Assembly: GCA_963844565.1 (NCBI GenBank)
Contig: CAWJON010000002.1
Location: 1,736,001-1,800,000 of the forward strand
DNA length: 64,000 nucleotides
Direction: 5' to 3'
DNA from: JAFEDN01 sp963844565
GTDB taxonomy: Bacteria > Pseudomonadota > Gammaproteobacteria > Coxiellales > Coxiellaceae
Positions within the stretch are counted from its first letter, which is position 1. Each line of letters begins with the position of its first letter. Below the pieces are notes generated by a model that saw nothing but the letters and a program-made list of their open reading frames with translations, was not told where the DNA came from and searched no databases. This document shows positions 26,943 to 35,608 of this stretch, piece by piece. The position numbers and the translations under genes are program-made.

Positions 26943-27509
26943 ATGAGAACTATTAGAAATATAAATAATCAAAGAGAAGAAAGAATTATAAACGCAGTTA
27001 GCCACTTTATGAAACATTTTGGCGGAAGCATTCAAAGTAATGTGGAATATGCTTTCGAAAAAGCAATGGGTTACGATTTTAATGTATTTGATGAGGGATC
27101 CATAGAAAAGATTAGACAAATTGATATTGACGATATAAAAGCATTTAAACAAATTAAAACTGCAATTGATCAAGTCGACCAACGTATTTATAAATCAATG
27201 AGTGAATTTAAAGATAATTCAACACGAAAATTTGAATTTATTAAAGAAGTATGCAAAATTATTGAAAGCAGCGGAGCGAGTCCCGTGATACATTTTGTTG
27301 CGTTTACTTACGTAGAATATTCTAAAACTGCAATGTTTGAACCCATTATAGAATCGACTGGAAAGAATAAACATTCAGTTAATGTCTGCAACATTTTTGC
27401 CACATCTGCCAATATTTATAAAAAACCAATCGGACCACAAGCCAGCAAAGTAATAGCAGAAGACTCTGAAATAGATAAAGATATGATAACGTCTAAATTT
27501 AAAATTTAA
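26943..27509 (+). CDS. Hypothetical protein, 188 aa
   Basis: Not recognised. ATG 26943 has GAGG a few bases upstream. The product is soluble and mixed in charge, with a central helical section (DDIKAFKQIKTAIDQVDQRI) and no signal peptide or membrane helix. AT-rich, like the coiled-coil gene that follows at 27819; both may belong to the orphan effector-like set. Confidence 0.55.
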   Translation: MRTIRNINNQREERIINAVSHFMKHFGGSIQSNVEYAFEKAMGYDFNVFDEGSIEKIRQIDIDDIKAFKQIKTAIDQVDQRIYKSMSEFKDNSTRKFEFIKEVCKIIESSGASPVIHFVAFTYVEYSKTAMFEPIIESTGKNKHSVNVCNIFATSANIYKKPIGPQASKVIAEDSEIDKDMITSKFKI

Positions 27510-27818
27510 TGAAAACCTGCCTTTACACATAGCGTCAATTTAATTGCTTTTTCCTCGAAATCGCGGTTATTATGTCACCGACCGCGATTGCAGAGTGCGA
27601 GTTTAATACAACAAATTATCTTGATGGGAGCTGGTTGTCCTCTGCCTTTCGTTACTTTTTTTAATGAAAATTTTTAATTAACTCTCTTCTATCCATCAAA
27701 GTACGATTTGTATATTTCTAAAATTTTTTATTTAAGATTTCCTTAATATTTAATTGTTACCATCGGGTTAAGGGATGAAATTTATCAGTGAAGAGAACCA
27801 ATGTAGAGGAGATAAATT
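27510..27818. other. Intergenic region with one hairpin
   Basis: 309 bases. ATCGCGGT (27560-27567) and ACCGCGAT (27581-27588) form an 8-bp stem downstream of the 188-aa gene; no T-run follows directly. A GAGGAG ribosome binding site for the next gene lies near 27805. I see nothing else. Confidence 0.5.
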
Positions 27819-29399
27819 ATGAGAAGAAGATCTATTATAAATATCGCTAATTTGGAATCATCATTAAAACGATGCTTAACCTCAGACGAAGAAAAAATAT
27901 ATACGAATAAACCTCTTAAGAAAAAATTTATTGAAGAACTCGAAGCGAGATGGAGAAAAGCAAGCAAAGATAGATATGAAATTTTAGAAACAGAATATAA
28001 GCGCCTCCACGGAACAACCGGTAAACTTTCCCAAGGAGATGATTTACCTAGTTATTTACGTGTACATAACGATCAGAATGTGAGTATGGTCGATGAGATC
28101 TTTAAAACCATAGAAGAAATGAATAAAGCCAAAGAGGCTCAGGGAAAAGCTAAAAAAGAAGAGCAAGAAAAAATTAAAACGCAAGAATTGGAAAGAGAAT
28201 TGAAACGTCAATCTGCAGAAGATGCACGAATTCTCAATGAACAGATTACAAAGCTTACAGTAGCAATCCAGTCCGTAAATCTTTCAACAATAAGAAATGG
28301 TGTCTCTACTATTCTTTCCGATATTAATGATTATCTAGCGTTGCCAGAATTAAAAGGTGATGAAAAGTTAATTAAATTGAAGGAAGAGCTGGAAAATCTT
28401 CATATTGAAGTTAATGAAGCCTCAAAGGAAATAAAATTTTCCGATAAAGACACTGTGGAAAAGTTACAAGGATTATTAGCTAAAACACAACAAAAATATA
28501 TAGAACTTTCCACTAAATTCACCACAACAGCAAAAAAACTTCCCGCCATAATAACGAATGAAAAAATGCTGGGAATACTTGAAGCTACAAAAAAAGAAAC
28601 ATATTTAGCTCTAGATGAAGTTCAAGGAAATCTACAAACTCTAAAATCATCAACTACTAGGGAATCAATAAACTGGTCTGAAGATAAATCATATGCTAAG
28701 CAGGTTCGGCCTAAATTAGCCTCGATAGAGGAAGAAGTTATCAAGATTGAAAAAATATTAGGAGAGAAAAAAGCAGAAATAGGATCTATTTCATCTGAAA
28801 AAGAAAATGTATCTCCGAAAATTCGGTTGAAAGAAATAGCTAACCTTAAAAAAATAAAATCTTCGATAGAAAAGCAAGGAGTAGTTGTCACTGAAAAAAC
28901 TAAGGAGTTAGAAACTTTAGTCACTCAATCAGTAAAACCTCAGGTTTCCGAGCAGAAAAAGACACCTCTCAAGAAGATCAAACTACCGTTCGGTGAAGAT
29001 TTAGTTGAAGAATATCTTGGACCAATCCATAAGGCTACTCAACAAATAATCAAAGAATGTACCAGCGGTTTTTGGATGACAAAAAAGGATCGAAACAAAT
29101 TTTCTGCTGCTGTTGAATTTCAGAAGCAGATTACCTTGTTAGCCGTAGCTATTTTAAATGAGCAGTGGACAAGGATAACACCCATCCTTGAATCAATAGC
29201 TCACCAAGAGAAAAATGATCTGTATGATAAATTCTATACTACTGCTAGTAAAGGAATTTTATGCGGATTTAGTATTACTGCTAGTGACAAAAATTATTTT
29301 AAAGACGTTAGTAGCAAAATTAAAAATCTCAAGGCAGAAATAGAGCAAAGAGTTAATACGGTCGAATCAGAACCATTAATAATACCTTTAGTACTTTAA
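27819..29399 (+). CDS. Long coiled-coil protein, effector-like
   Basis: 526 aa with no recognised domain. Residues about 95-150 are strongly charged coiled coil (KAKEAQGKAKKEEQEKIK); more helical heptads cover about 185-380. The C-terminal 130 residues look globular (FGEDLVEEYLGPIHKATQ onward). No signal peptide or membrane helix. Good ribosome binding site (GAGGAG). Lysine/glutamate-rich coiled-coil orphans like this are common among predicted Legionellales effectors, which is the only basis for that label. Confidence 0.6.
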   Translation: MRRRSIINIANLESSLKRCLTSDEEKIYTNKPLKKKFIEELEARWRKASKDRYEILETEYKRLHGTTGKLSQGDDLPSYLRVHNDQNVSMVDEIFKTIEEMNKAKEAQGKAKKEEQEKIKTQELERELKRQSAEDARILNEQITKLTVAIQSVNLSTIRNGVSTILSDINDYLALPELKGDEKLIKLKEELENLHIEVNEASKEIKFSDKDTVEKLQGLLAKTQQKYIELSTKFTTTAKKLPAIITNEKMLGILEATKKETYLALDEVQGNLQTLKSSTTRESINWSEDKSYAKQVRPKLASIEEEVIKIEKILGEKKAEIGSISSEKENVSPKIRLKEIANLKKIKSSIEKQGVVVTEKTKELETLVTQSVKPQVSEQKKTPLKKIKLPFGEDLVEEYLGPIHKATQQIIKECTSGFWMTKKDRNKFSAAVEFQKQITLLAVAILNEQWTRITPILESIAHQEKNDLYDKFYTTASKGILCGFSITASDKNYFKDVSSKIKNLKAEIEQRVNTVESEPLIIPLVL

Positions 29400-29405
29400 T
29401 TATTT

Positions 29406-29503
29406 TTTCTGGATTACCTGTGCCAAAGCGGGTGAGCGAGCCGCTTTGGCACAGGTAGTTTTATCGATGAATTCAATAAATTCTCCCTTATGAAATCCAG
29501 AAA
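29406..29503. terminator. Nested palindrome after the coiled-coil gene
   Basis: Perfect 16-bp arms ACCTGTGCCAAAGCGG (29416-29431) and CCGCTTTGGCACAGGT (29441-29456) around a 9-base loop. A second pair, TTTCTGGATT (29406-29415) and AATCCAGAAA (29494-29503), encloses it. It begins 6 bases after the stop codon and may act as a terminator, but there is no strong T-run, so a palindromic repeat element is equally possible. Confidence 0.6.
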
Positions 29504-29522
29504 TTAATAAATAATCTATCGA

Positions 29523-29546
29523 TTTTGCTAGACATTTTCCATTGCG
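29523..29546. repeat. Distal copy of the 24-bp fba 3'-end duplication
   Basis: TTTTGCTAGACATTTTCCAT followed by TGCG is identical to 30320-30343, which contains the last codons and stop of fba. The two copies bracket vapBC. Confidence 0.85.
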
Positions 29547-29586
29547 ACCTTGCAATTATATCCAAACCGTATTTCAATTACTTTTT

Positions 29587-29979
29587 CTAAATAGTGAAGA
29601 CTTTCAATCCCGGCACACGGTTAAATTCATGATGATTGGCGGTAACTACAGAATGTCCATGCGCTAACGCGGTTGCAGCAATGATCAGATCATGTGGGCC
29701 AATCAAGCGCCCTTGTTGGGAAAGGATTGCATAAAGTTCTGCATGAACCCGAGCTGTTTCGGCAGTAAAATCCAGGACAGGAATTTTAGTAATAATTGCT
29801 TCGACAAACGCTGAACGTTTTACACGTCTAGCATCAGTGTTCGCACTATGTGCTCCCACTAATAACTCAGAAACTGTAATTGAACTGATAAATAAATCAG
29901 CATCTTCGGCAAATTGCTTAAAATCGGTATTTGAACGCTCTGCATGAACAAAAACACAAGTGTCAAGCATTAATCCCAT
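29587..29979 (-). CDS. vapC: VapC-type PIN-domain toxin ribonuclease
   Basis: 130 aa PIN domain, a Mg-dependent RNase. Expected acidic residues are visible: Asp6 in MLDTCVFVHA, Glu in TVSELLVG, and Asp in IGPHDLIIAATALAHG. The length is standard. The start overlaps the vapB stop by 10 bases, the usual coupling in which antitoxin is made first. It seems intact. Confidence 0.9.
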   Translation of the reverse strand: MGLMLDTCVFVHAERSNTDFKQFAEDADLFISSITVSELLVGAHSANTDARRVKRSAFVEAIITKIPVLDFTAETARVHAELYAILSQQGRLIGPHDLIIAATALAHGHSVVTANHHEFNRVPGLKVFTI

Positions 29980-30245
29980 GGATTGCCTTCATGCGGCATG
30001 TTTTCTCTTACCTTATTGATATCATTCAAAAAATTTTCAGCATCGTCTTGATCCAAATGAGGTAAACTCGCTAAAAACGCTTGTAATCCTCTAACCTTAC
30101 GCTGGGGAGCTTCAACTGGGATAATCTTGGCGATAATCTCTCTACCCCGCCTAATTTCAAAATTTTGGCCTTGGTAATGTACTTGGTTTAGAATTCTGGA
30201 CAGATCCCGACTAAGGTCGGTTGCACTAATAATATGTTTAGACAT
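29970..30245 (-). CDS. vapB: Phd/YefM-type antitoxin of the vapBC pair
   Basis: 91 aa. The N-terminal half has the Phd/YefM DNA-binding pattern (ISATDLSRDLSRILNQVHYQ, then FEIRRGREIIAKIIP); the C-terminal half is the toxin-wrapping tail. It precedes and overlaps vapC. It should autorepress the pair from the AT-rich region 30246-30319. Confidence 0.85.
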   Translation of the reverse strand: MSKHIISATDLSRDLSRILNQVHYQGQNFEIRRGREIIAKIIPVEAPQRKVRGLQAFLASLPHLDQDDAENFLNDINKVRENMPHEGNPWD

Positions 30246-30319
30246 AAAGTTTCCTATGATTATCTGATAATAAGAATAGCATAAAATCTAATAATTTAAT
30301 ATTGATATTTAGGTGCTTT

Positions 30320-30343
30320 TTTTGCTAGACATTTTCCATTGCG
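30320..30343. repeat. Native copy of the 24-bp duplication at the fba 3' end
   Basis: Overlaps the fba stop codon and its last codons. Identical to 29523-29546; the 797-bp spacing holds exactly the vapBC module. Confidence 0.85.
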
Positions 30344-31347
30344 GCGGTGTATTCACCACGGCGCGCAGCCCAGTTACATTTAGCTCGGTGTAACAGTGCT
30401 TGCTGTGCTCGCGATACATTGGCTTCCTGGCCCCGCCAAATTTCCAAGGCCGGTTGCTGAATGGCGCGAGAGAATGAAAACGTCAATGCCCAAGGTAATC
30501 GTGATTTAAATCGAACGTTCATGGCATTCAACCGGGCTGAAGCCAATTCACCCGGTTGACCACCTGACAAAAACGCAACCACTGGAACTGCAGCAGGAAC
30601 AATTCGCAAGAAACACTTCACGGTAGCGTCGGCGACTTCATCCACTGATTTTTGTGTGGCGCAACTCAATCCCGGGAGCACCATGTTCGGTTTCAAAATT
30701 ACACCCTCCAGCATGACCCGTTGTGTGTAAAGTTGGTTGAATACGATTTGCAGGACTTCCTCTGTTACCTCCCTGCTCCGTTCCATCGTATGCGGACCAT
30801 CCATAAGCACCTCGGGTTCTACGATCGGCACCAATCCGGCTTCCTGACATAACGTGGCGTAACGAGCTAATGTCTCTGCATTGGCCTCGACACATCCTCT
30901 GCTTGGAAGATGATCGTCCAAGGCAATCACGGCGCGCCATTTAGCAAAGCGAGCTCCCATTTGAGCGTATTCAGCCAGGCGGTCACGCAATCCGTCCAAA
31001 CCTTCAGTTATCTTCTCTCCAGGGTGAGCCGCCATGTCCTCTGCTCCCGTATCAACTTTGATGCCGGGAATAATTCCTGCATCAACAAGAGCTTTTACAA
31101 ATGGAACTCCATCTTTCTTCTGCTGGTGGATCGTTTCATCAAAAAGAATTGCTCCACTGATGTATGCACCAAGTCCCGGCGTGGTTACAATCAGCTCCCG
31201 ATAGGCTCGTCGAAATTCCTCAGTCTGGGGAATCCCTACCTGGGCAAATCGCTTGTTACATGTTGGATTACTTTCATCCATTGCCAACAAACCCTTGTCA
31301 CCAGCAACCAACGCTTTGGCGGTATCTATTAGTTTTTGAATATTCAT
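30325..31347 (-). CDS. fba: Class I fructose-bisphosphate aldolase
   Basis: Reversible cleavage of fructose-1,6-bisphosphate through a Schiff base. 340 aa from ATG 31347, which overlaps the xfp stop as ATGA; an in-frame ATG at 31485 would lie inside xfp and is rejected. Signatures are GLLAMDESNPTCNKRF at the N-terminus and the Schiff-base lysine in EGVILKPNMVLPG. This is the metal-independent type usual in eukaryotes and in some bacteria. Last gene of the ackA-xfp-fba operon. Confidence 0.95.
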   Translation of the reverse strand: MNIQKLIDTAKALVAGDKGLLAMDESNPTCNKRFAQVGIPQTEEFRRAYRELIVTTPGLGAYISGAILFDETIHQQKKDGVPFVKALVDAGIIPGIKVDTGAEDMAAHPGEKITEGLDGLRDRLAEYAQMGARFAKWRAVIALDDHLPSRGCVEANAETLARYATLCQEAGLVPIVEPEVLMDGPHTMERSREVTEEVLQIVFNQLYTQRVMLEGVILKPNMVLPGLSCATQKSVDEVADATVKCFLRIVPAAVPVVAFLSGGQPGELASARLNAMNVRFKSRLPWALTFSFSRAIQQPALEIWRGQEANVSRAQQALLHRAKCNWAARRGEYTAAMENV

Positions 31348-33713
31348 CCCGGGTTCCCCCACTTCCAGTTCCGCACCTCGGGTAAATCTTGACCATGCTT
31401 GTCGACATATTGTTTGTGTTGGATGAGCTTGTCCTGAACCATTTGCTTCAAATAAACCCCCTTGGTTCCCAATTGAGGGAGACAATCAACCACAGCTTGC
31501 ACCAGATGAAACCGATCCAATCCATTTTCCACTCTTAAGTCAAACGGCGTGGTGATAGTGCCTTCATCTATATAACCGTGGACATGCAGGTTTCGGTTAG
31601 TTCGGCGGTAGGTTAACCGGTGGATCAGCCACGGGTAGCCATGAAACCCAAAAATGATGTGCTTATCTTTAGTGAATAATAAATCATAATCCTCGTCATT
31701 CAGACCGTGCGGGTGAATACTTTTTGGCTGCAGCTTCATCAAGTCAACCACATTGATCACCCGAATTTTCAAATCAGGCAGATGCTGCCGCAGAATTGAT
31801 ACCGTCGCTAAAATCTCCAGCGTGGGCGTGTCACCACAGCAGGCCATCACCACATCTGGCTCACCCCCTTGGTCATTGCTCGCCCACTGCCAAATGCCAA
31901 TCCCTTCCGCGCAATGCACGATAGCAGCTTCCATCGTCAACCATTGCGGAAGGGGGCGCTTACCAGCTACCACTACGTTGACATAATGCCGACTGCGCAG
32001 GCAATGATCAAAAACTGACAGCAGACAATTGGCATCGGGCGGCAGGTAAGCCCGCACAACGCCCGGTTTCTTGCTTAAAACGTGATCGAGAAAGCCAGGA
32101 TCCTGATGTGTAAAACCATTGTGATCTTGTTGCCAGACGTGAGAAGCCAACAGATAGTTCAGTGAGGAAATTTTTTGGCGCCAAGGCAATTCCAATGTGA
32201 CCTTTAACCATTTGGCATGTTGAGTAAACATGGAATCAACAATGCGGACGAAGGCCTCATAACAGTTAAACAGCCCGTGCCGCCCGGTCAATAAATATCC
32301 TTCCAACCAACCCTGGCATTGGTGCTCACTCAACATCGCGTCCAGCACCCGCCCCGCGGGAGCGAGAAATTCATCATTTTTTAATTCGCGGGCTTCCCAC
32401 TGACGATTCGTAACATCAAAAACTGCGGTTAAGAGATTTGAAACCGTTTCATCCGGCCCAAAGACGCGAAAATTGCGCTGACTCTGATTCAACTGGATCA
32501 CATCGCTTAAAAACTTACCCAACACCTGCGTATCTTCAGCATTTACAGCGCCGGGAGAAGGAACATTGACTGCGTGGACACGAAAGTCCGGCAGACGCAG
32601 ATCTCGCAACAGAATACCACCGTTGGCGTTAGGATTGGCGCCCATTCGGCGCTCGCCTTTTGGCGCCAGCTCAGCTAATTCCGGCATGAGTCGCCCGTGT
32701 TCATCGAATAGCTCTTCTGGTTTGTAGCTTTTCATCCAACATTCAAGTTGCTTAACATGAGCGGGGTGCTCAACATCCACCAGTATGGGCACTTGATGCG
32801 ATCGGAAAGTACCCTCGATTGGCAAACCATCAACGACTTTTGGCCCCGTCCAACCTTTAGGCGACTTCAAGACAATCATTGGCCAGCGTTGACGGGCGGT
32901 GTCATTCTTGTCGCGTGCATTTTTTTGGATTTGCCGGATATCCTCAATCACTTTGTCCAAAACTCTGGCCATGAGCTGATGCATCTTTTCTGGATCATCC
33001 CCTTCCACAAAATAAGGTGTCCAGCCGCAACCGCGTAAAAATTGCTCCAGTTCCTCATGCTCGATACGCGCCAGGACAGTCGGGTTGCTGATCTTGTAAC
33101 CATTGAGATGAAGGATCGGCAGCACGGCTCCGTCGGTAATTGGATTGAGGAACTTGTTAGAGTGCCAGGCAGTTGCCAGTGGACCTGTTTCTGCTTCACC
33201 ATCGCCGATTACACAAGCCACCACCAAATCAGGGTTATCGAACACAGCGCCGAAAGCATGGCTAAGTGAATAACCCAGTTCGCCACCTTCGTGAATCGAC
33301 CCTGGCGTTGTCGGCGCTACATGGCTGGAAATCCCACCCGGAAATGAGAACTGGGTGAACAACTTTTTTAGCCCCGCCTCATCCTGACTAACCTCTGGAT
33401 AAACTTCACTCCAGGTGCCTTCGAGATAAACATTGCCCACAATCGCCGGGCCACCATGGCCAGGGCCGGCGATATATATCATATTCAAATCATATTTATT
33501 GATAATGCGATTTAAATGCACATAGATAAAATTCTGCCCTGGCGTCGTACCCCAGTGTCCTACCACAAAGGGCTTCACGTGTGATAATTCCAGTGGTTTT
33601 TTCAGCAGGGGATTGTCGTAAAGATAAATTTGACCTACTGATAAATAGTTGGCGGCGCGCCAGTAGGCATTCATTTTTCGGAGCAATTCCGGAGAAAGTG
33701 TTTTTGTATCCAT
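31344..33713 (-). CDS. xfp: Xylulose-5-phosphate/fructose-6-phosphate phosphoketolase
   Basis: ThDP-dependent enzyme splitting xylulose-5-P (and often fructose-6-P) with phosphate into acetyl phosphate plus a triose or tetrose phosphate. 789 aa. Conserved stretches include GHWGTTPGQNF, GPGHGGPAIVGN and the ThDP motif GDGEAETGPLATAWH. ATG 33713 is preferred to 33734 because AGAGAG lies at the proper spacing. Positioned between ackA and fba, so its acetyl phosphate goes straight to acetate kinase. The xfp-fba stretch looks clearly more GC-rich than neighbouring accessory genes, suggesting transfer. Confidence 0.95.
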   Translation of the reverse strand: MDTKTLSPELLRKMNAYWRAANYLSVGQIYLYDNPLLKKPLELSHVKPFVVGHWGTTPGQNFIYVHLNRIINKYDLNMIYIAGPGHGGPAIVGNVYLEGTWSEVYPEVSQDEAGLKKLFTQFSFPGGISSHVAPTTPGSIHEGGELGYSLSHAFGAVFDNPDLVVACVIGDGEAETGPLATAWHSNKFLNPITDGAVLPILHLNGYKISNPTVLARIEHEELEQFLRGCGWTPYFVEGDDPEKMHQLMARVLDKVIEDIRQIQKNARDKNDTARQRWPMIVLKSPKGWTGPKVVDGLPIEGTFRSHQVPILVDVEHPAHVKQLECWMKSYKPEELFDEHGRLMPELAELAPKGERRMGANPNANGGILLRDLRLPDFRVHAVNVPSPGAVNAEDTQVLGKFLSDVIQLNQSQRNFRVFGPDETVSNLLTAVFDVTNRQWEARELKNDEFLAPAGRVLDAMLSEHQCQGWLEGYLLTGRHGLFNCYEAFVRIVDSMFTQHAKWLKVTLELPWRQKISSLNYLLASHVWQQDHNGFTHQDPGFLDHVLSKKPGVVRAYLPPDANCLLSVFDHCLRSRHYVNVVVAGKRPLPQWLTMEAAIVHCAEGIGIWQWASNDQGGEPDVVMACCGDTPTLEILATVSILRQHLPDLKIRVINVVDLMKLQPKSIHPHGLNDEDYDLLFTKDKHIIFGFHGYPWLIHRLTYRRTNRNLHVHGYIDEGTITTPFDLRVENGLDRFHLVQAVVDCLPQLGTKGVYLKQMVQDKLIQHKQYVDKHGQDLPEVRNWKWGNPG

Positions 33714-33746
33714 AGTCAATTCTCTCTGTTTCACTTATATTTTAGG

Positions 33747-34910
33747 CTAGATTTTGTCGTCAGTATGTTTTGCAATCATATATTCTTCATTCGTTGGGAT
33801 GACACTCACTAGAATGCTTGAATCTTTCGCGCTGATAATGTTCGAATTGTTTTTATTGGCATCATCATTAATCTTGAGTCCTAGCCAAGCTAATCGTTCA
33901 CCGATTTTTTTACGAATAAATGGCGCATTTTCACCAATCCCACCAGTAAACACCAACGCATCACATCCTTGCAGCACCACCGACAAAGAACCCACTTCAA
34001 GCGCGGCGCGATAACAAAATAATTCAATTGCCTGCATGGCTTGAGGATCCTGGCTTGAAAGCAATTCTCGCATGTCACCAGTAACACCTGAAACCCCGAG
34101 CAAACCGGACTGATTATAAAGTAAATCTTCAAGCTGCTTTACCGAATAGTGTTTTTCTTGCAAGAGGTATAACAGAATGCCCGGATCAATAAGGCCACAG
34201 CGCGTCCCCATCATTAATCCATCTAATGCAGTAAATCCCATGGTTGTCGCGACACTCTTGCGTTGATACAGTGCACACATACTCGCGCCCTGTCCTAAAT
34301 GCGCCACAATCACCCGTTTATTTCCAATATCACCAATACGTTGAACCAGCACTGAGGCTATATATTCATATGAAATACCGTGAAATCCGTAACGAATCAC
34401 ACCTTCATCAGTTAATTGCCTTGGGATCGCAAACAGCTTCGCTAATTTTTCTTGGGTATGATGAAATGTTGTATCAAAACAAACGACTTGCGGCAATTCA
34501 GGATAAAGCTTACTAACGATTTTAATCGCTTCCAAATTATGAGGTTGATGCAAAGGAGCTAAGGGAATTAACTGAGTGATTTTCTCGATAACTTCATCAT
34601 TCACCACAGTGGGCTGCAAGAAAAACATCCCTCCATGCACCACACGATGACCCACTGCTTTTAACCCCACTGCATCAGGCAATTGCTCAAACCAATTAAA
34701 AAACGTTCGCAATCCAGCCTCGTGTCCTTTTGCAGTAATATTTTGCGTGAGAATTTTATTATGTTTCGCATTAAATATGCTCATATATGGAGATTCAAAA
34801 ATACTATCAATCACACCGTGATACCTTAAATTTAACTCTTTCTGGCAGGAAAACAGTGAAAATTTAATACTGGAAGAACCTGAGTTAATAACTAAGATAA
34901 GTTTATTCAT
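33747..34910 (-). CDS. ackA: Acetate kinase
   Basis: Acetyl phosphate + ADP to acetate + ATP. 387 aa. The N-terminal VINSGSSSIKFSLF, the GHRVVHGG active-site segment and FTGGIGENAPFIR are classic signatures. First gene of the operon with xfp and fba. No pta gene is nearby, which fits acetyl phosphate coming from phosphoketolase. Confidence 0.95.
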   Translation of the reverse strand: MNKLILVINSGSSSIKFSLFSCQKELNLRYHGVIDSIFESPYMSIFNAKHNKILTQNITAKGHEAGLRTFFNWFEQLPDAVGLKAVGHRVVHGGMFFLQPTVVNDEVIEKITQLIPLAPLHQPHNLEAIKIVSKLYPELPQVVCFDTTFHHTQEKLAKLFAIPRQLTDEGVIRYGFHGISYEYIASVLVQRIGDIGNKRVIVAHLGQGASMCALYQRKSVATTMGFTALDGLMMGTRCGLIDPGILLYLLQEKHYSVKQLEDLLYNQSGLLGVSGVTGDMRELLSSQDPQAMQAIELFCYRAALEVGSLSVVLQGCDALVFTGGIGENAPFIRKKIGERLAWLGLKINDDANKNNSNIISAKDSSILVSVIPTNEEYMIAKHTDDKI

Positions 34911-34937
34911 TTATGCCCTAATAAAAAACGGAAAGTG

Positions 34938-34953
34938 CTATAATACATTATAG
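34938..34953. promoter_or_regulatory. Palindromic -10-like site in the ackA/HAD divergent region
   Basis: CTATAATACATTATAG is an inverted repeat (arms CTATAAT and ATTATAG) and gives a TATAAT on both strands, one facing the HAD gene and one facing ackA. Neither has a good -35, so this may be a regulator site, a divergent weak promoter pair, or both. Confidence 0.4.
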
Positions 34954-34984
34954 ATAATTTTAGGATCGACAGGATGAGATTATT

Positions 34985-35608
34985 ATGAAAATAACCACAT
35001 TGTTTCTCGACATCGGCGGTGTTTTATTAACTGACGGCTGGAGCCAAAAATTTAGAAAACTTGCAGCAAAAAGATTCAATCTGGATTTCAAAGAAATGGA
35101 ACAGCGACATAAGATGATTTTTGATACTTATGAACTAGGCAAGATTAATCTAAAAGAATATCTACATCGCGCCATATTTAACGAAAAACGCTCGTTTACT
35201 CCTGCTCAATTTCGAGAATTTATGTTCGCCCAATCACAGCCCTATCCAGCTATGATTGAAATGATTTGCCAACTCAAGAAACAATATGGCTTGAAAATTG
35301 CCGTAGTCAGTAACGAAGCGTACGAACTCAACGCCTACCGCATCAAAAAATTTAAGCTAAACAGCTTCGTAGATTTTTTTATTTCTTCCTGCTACGTGCA
35401 TCTTCGTAAACCCGACCCCGAAATATACCGCATGGCGTTAGATATCGCTCAAACACCTATCGATCAAGTCCTGTATATTGAAAATATGCCCATGTTCATC
35501 GCCGTCGCAAAAGATTTGGGCATAAAAGGAATTTATCACACTGATTATCAATCAACCTGCGACCAGTTGTCTGGGTTTGGATTAACCGCCCCTCGCCCAC
35601 ATTTTTAG
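34985..35608 (+). CDS. HAD superfamily hydrolase (subfamily IA)
   Basis: 207 aa. Motif I is FLDIGGVLLTDGW (the second Asp is replaced by Gly, as in many DxGGV members), motif II VVSNEAYE, motif III Lys in HLRKPDPEIYRMAL, and motif IV LYIENMP, where the usual DD is reduced to EN. It is likely a small-molecule phosphatase or dehalogenase-fold enzyme; substrate unknown. AGGATGAG precedes ATG 34985. Its stop overlaps the convergent U-box gene. Confidence 0.82.
   Translation: MKITTLFLDIGGVLLTDGWSQKFRKLAAKRFNLDFKEMEQRHKMIFDTYELGKINLKEYLHRAIFNEKRSFTPAQFREFMFAQSQPYPAMIEMICQLKKQYGLKIAVVSNEAYELNAYRIKKFKLNSFVDFFISSCYVHLRKPDPEIYRMALDIAQTPIDQVLYIENMPMFIAVAKDLGIKGIYHTDYQSTCDQLSGFGLTAPRPHF

Noticed and set aside
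31348..31485. Longer aldolase start at 31485
   Set aside because: The 46 extra residues lie entirely inside xfp; ATG 31347 overlaps the xfp stop as ATGA and gives the normal family N-terminus.
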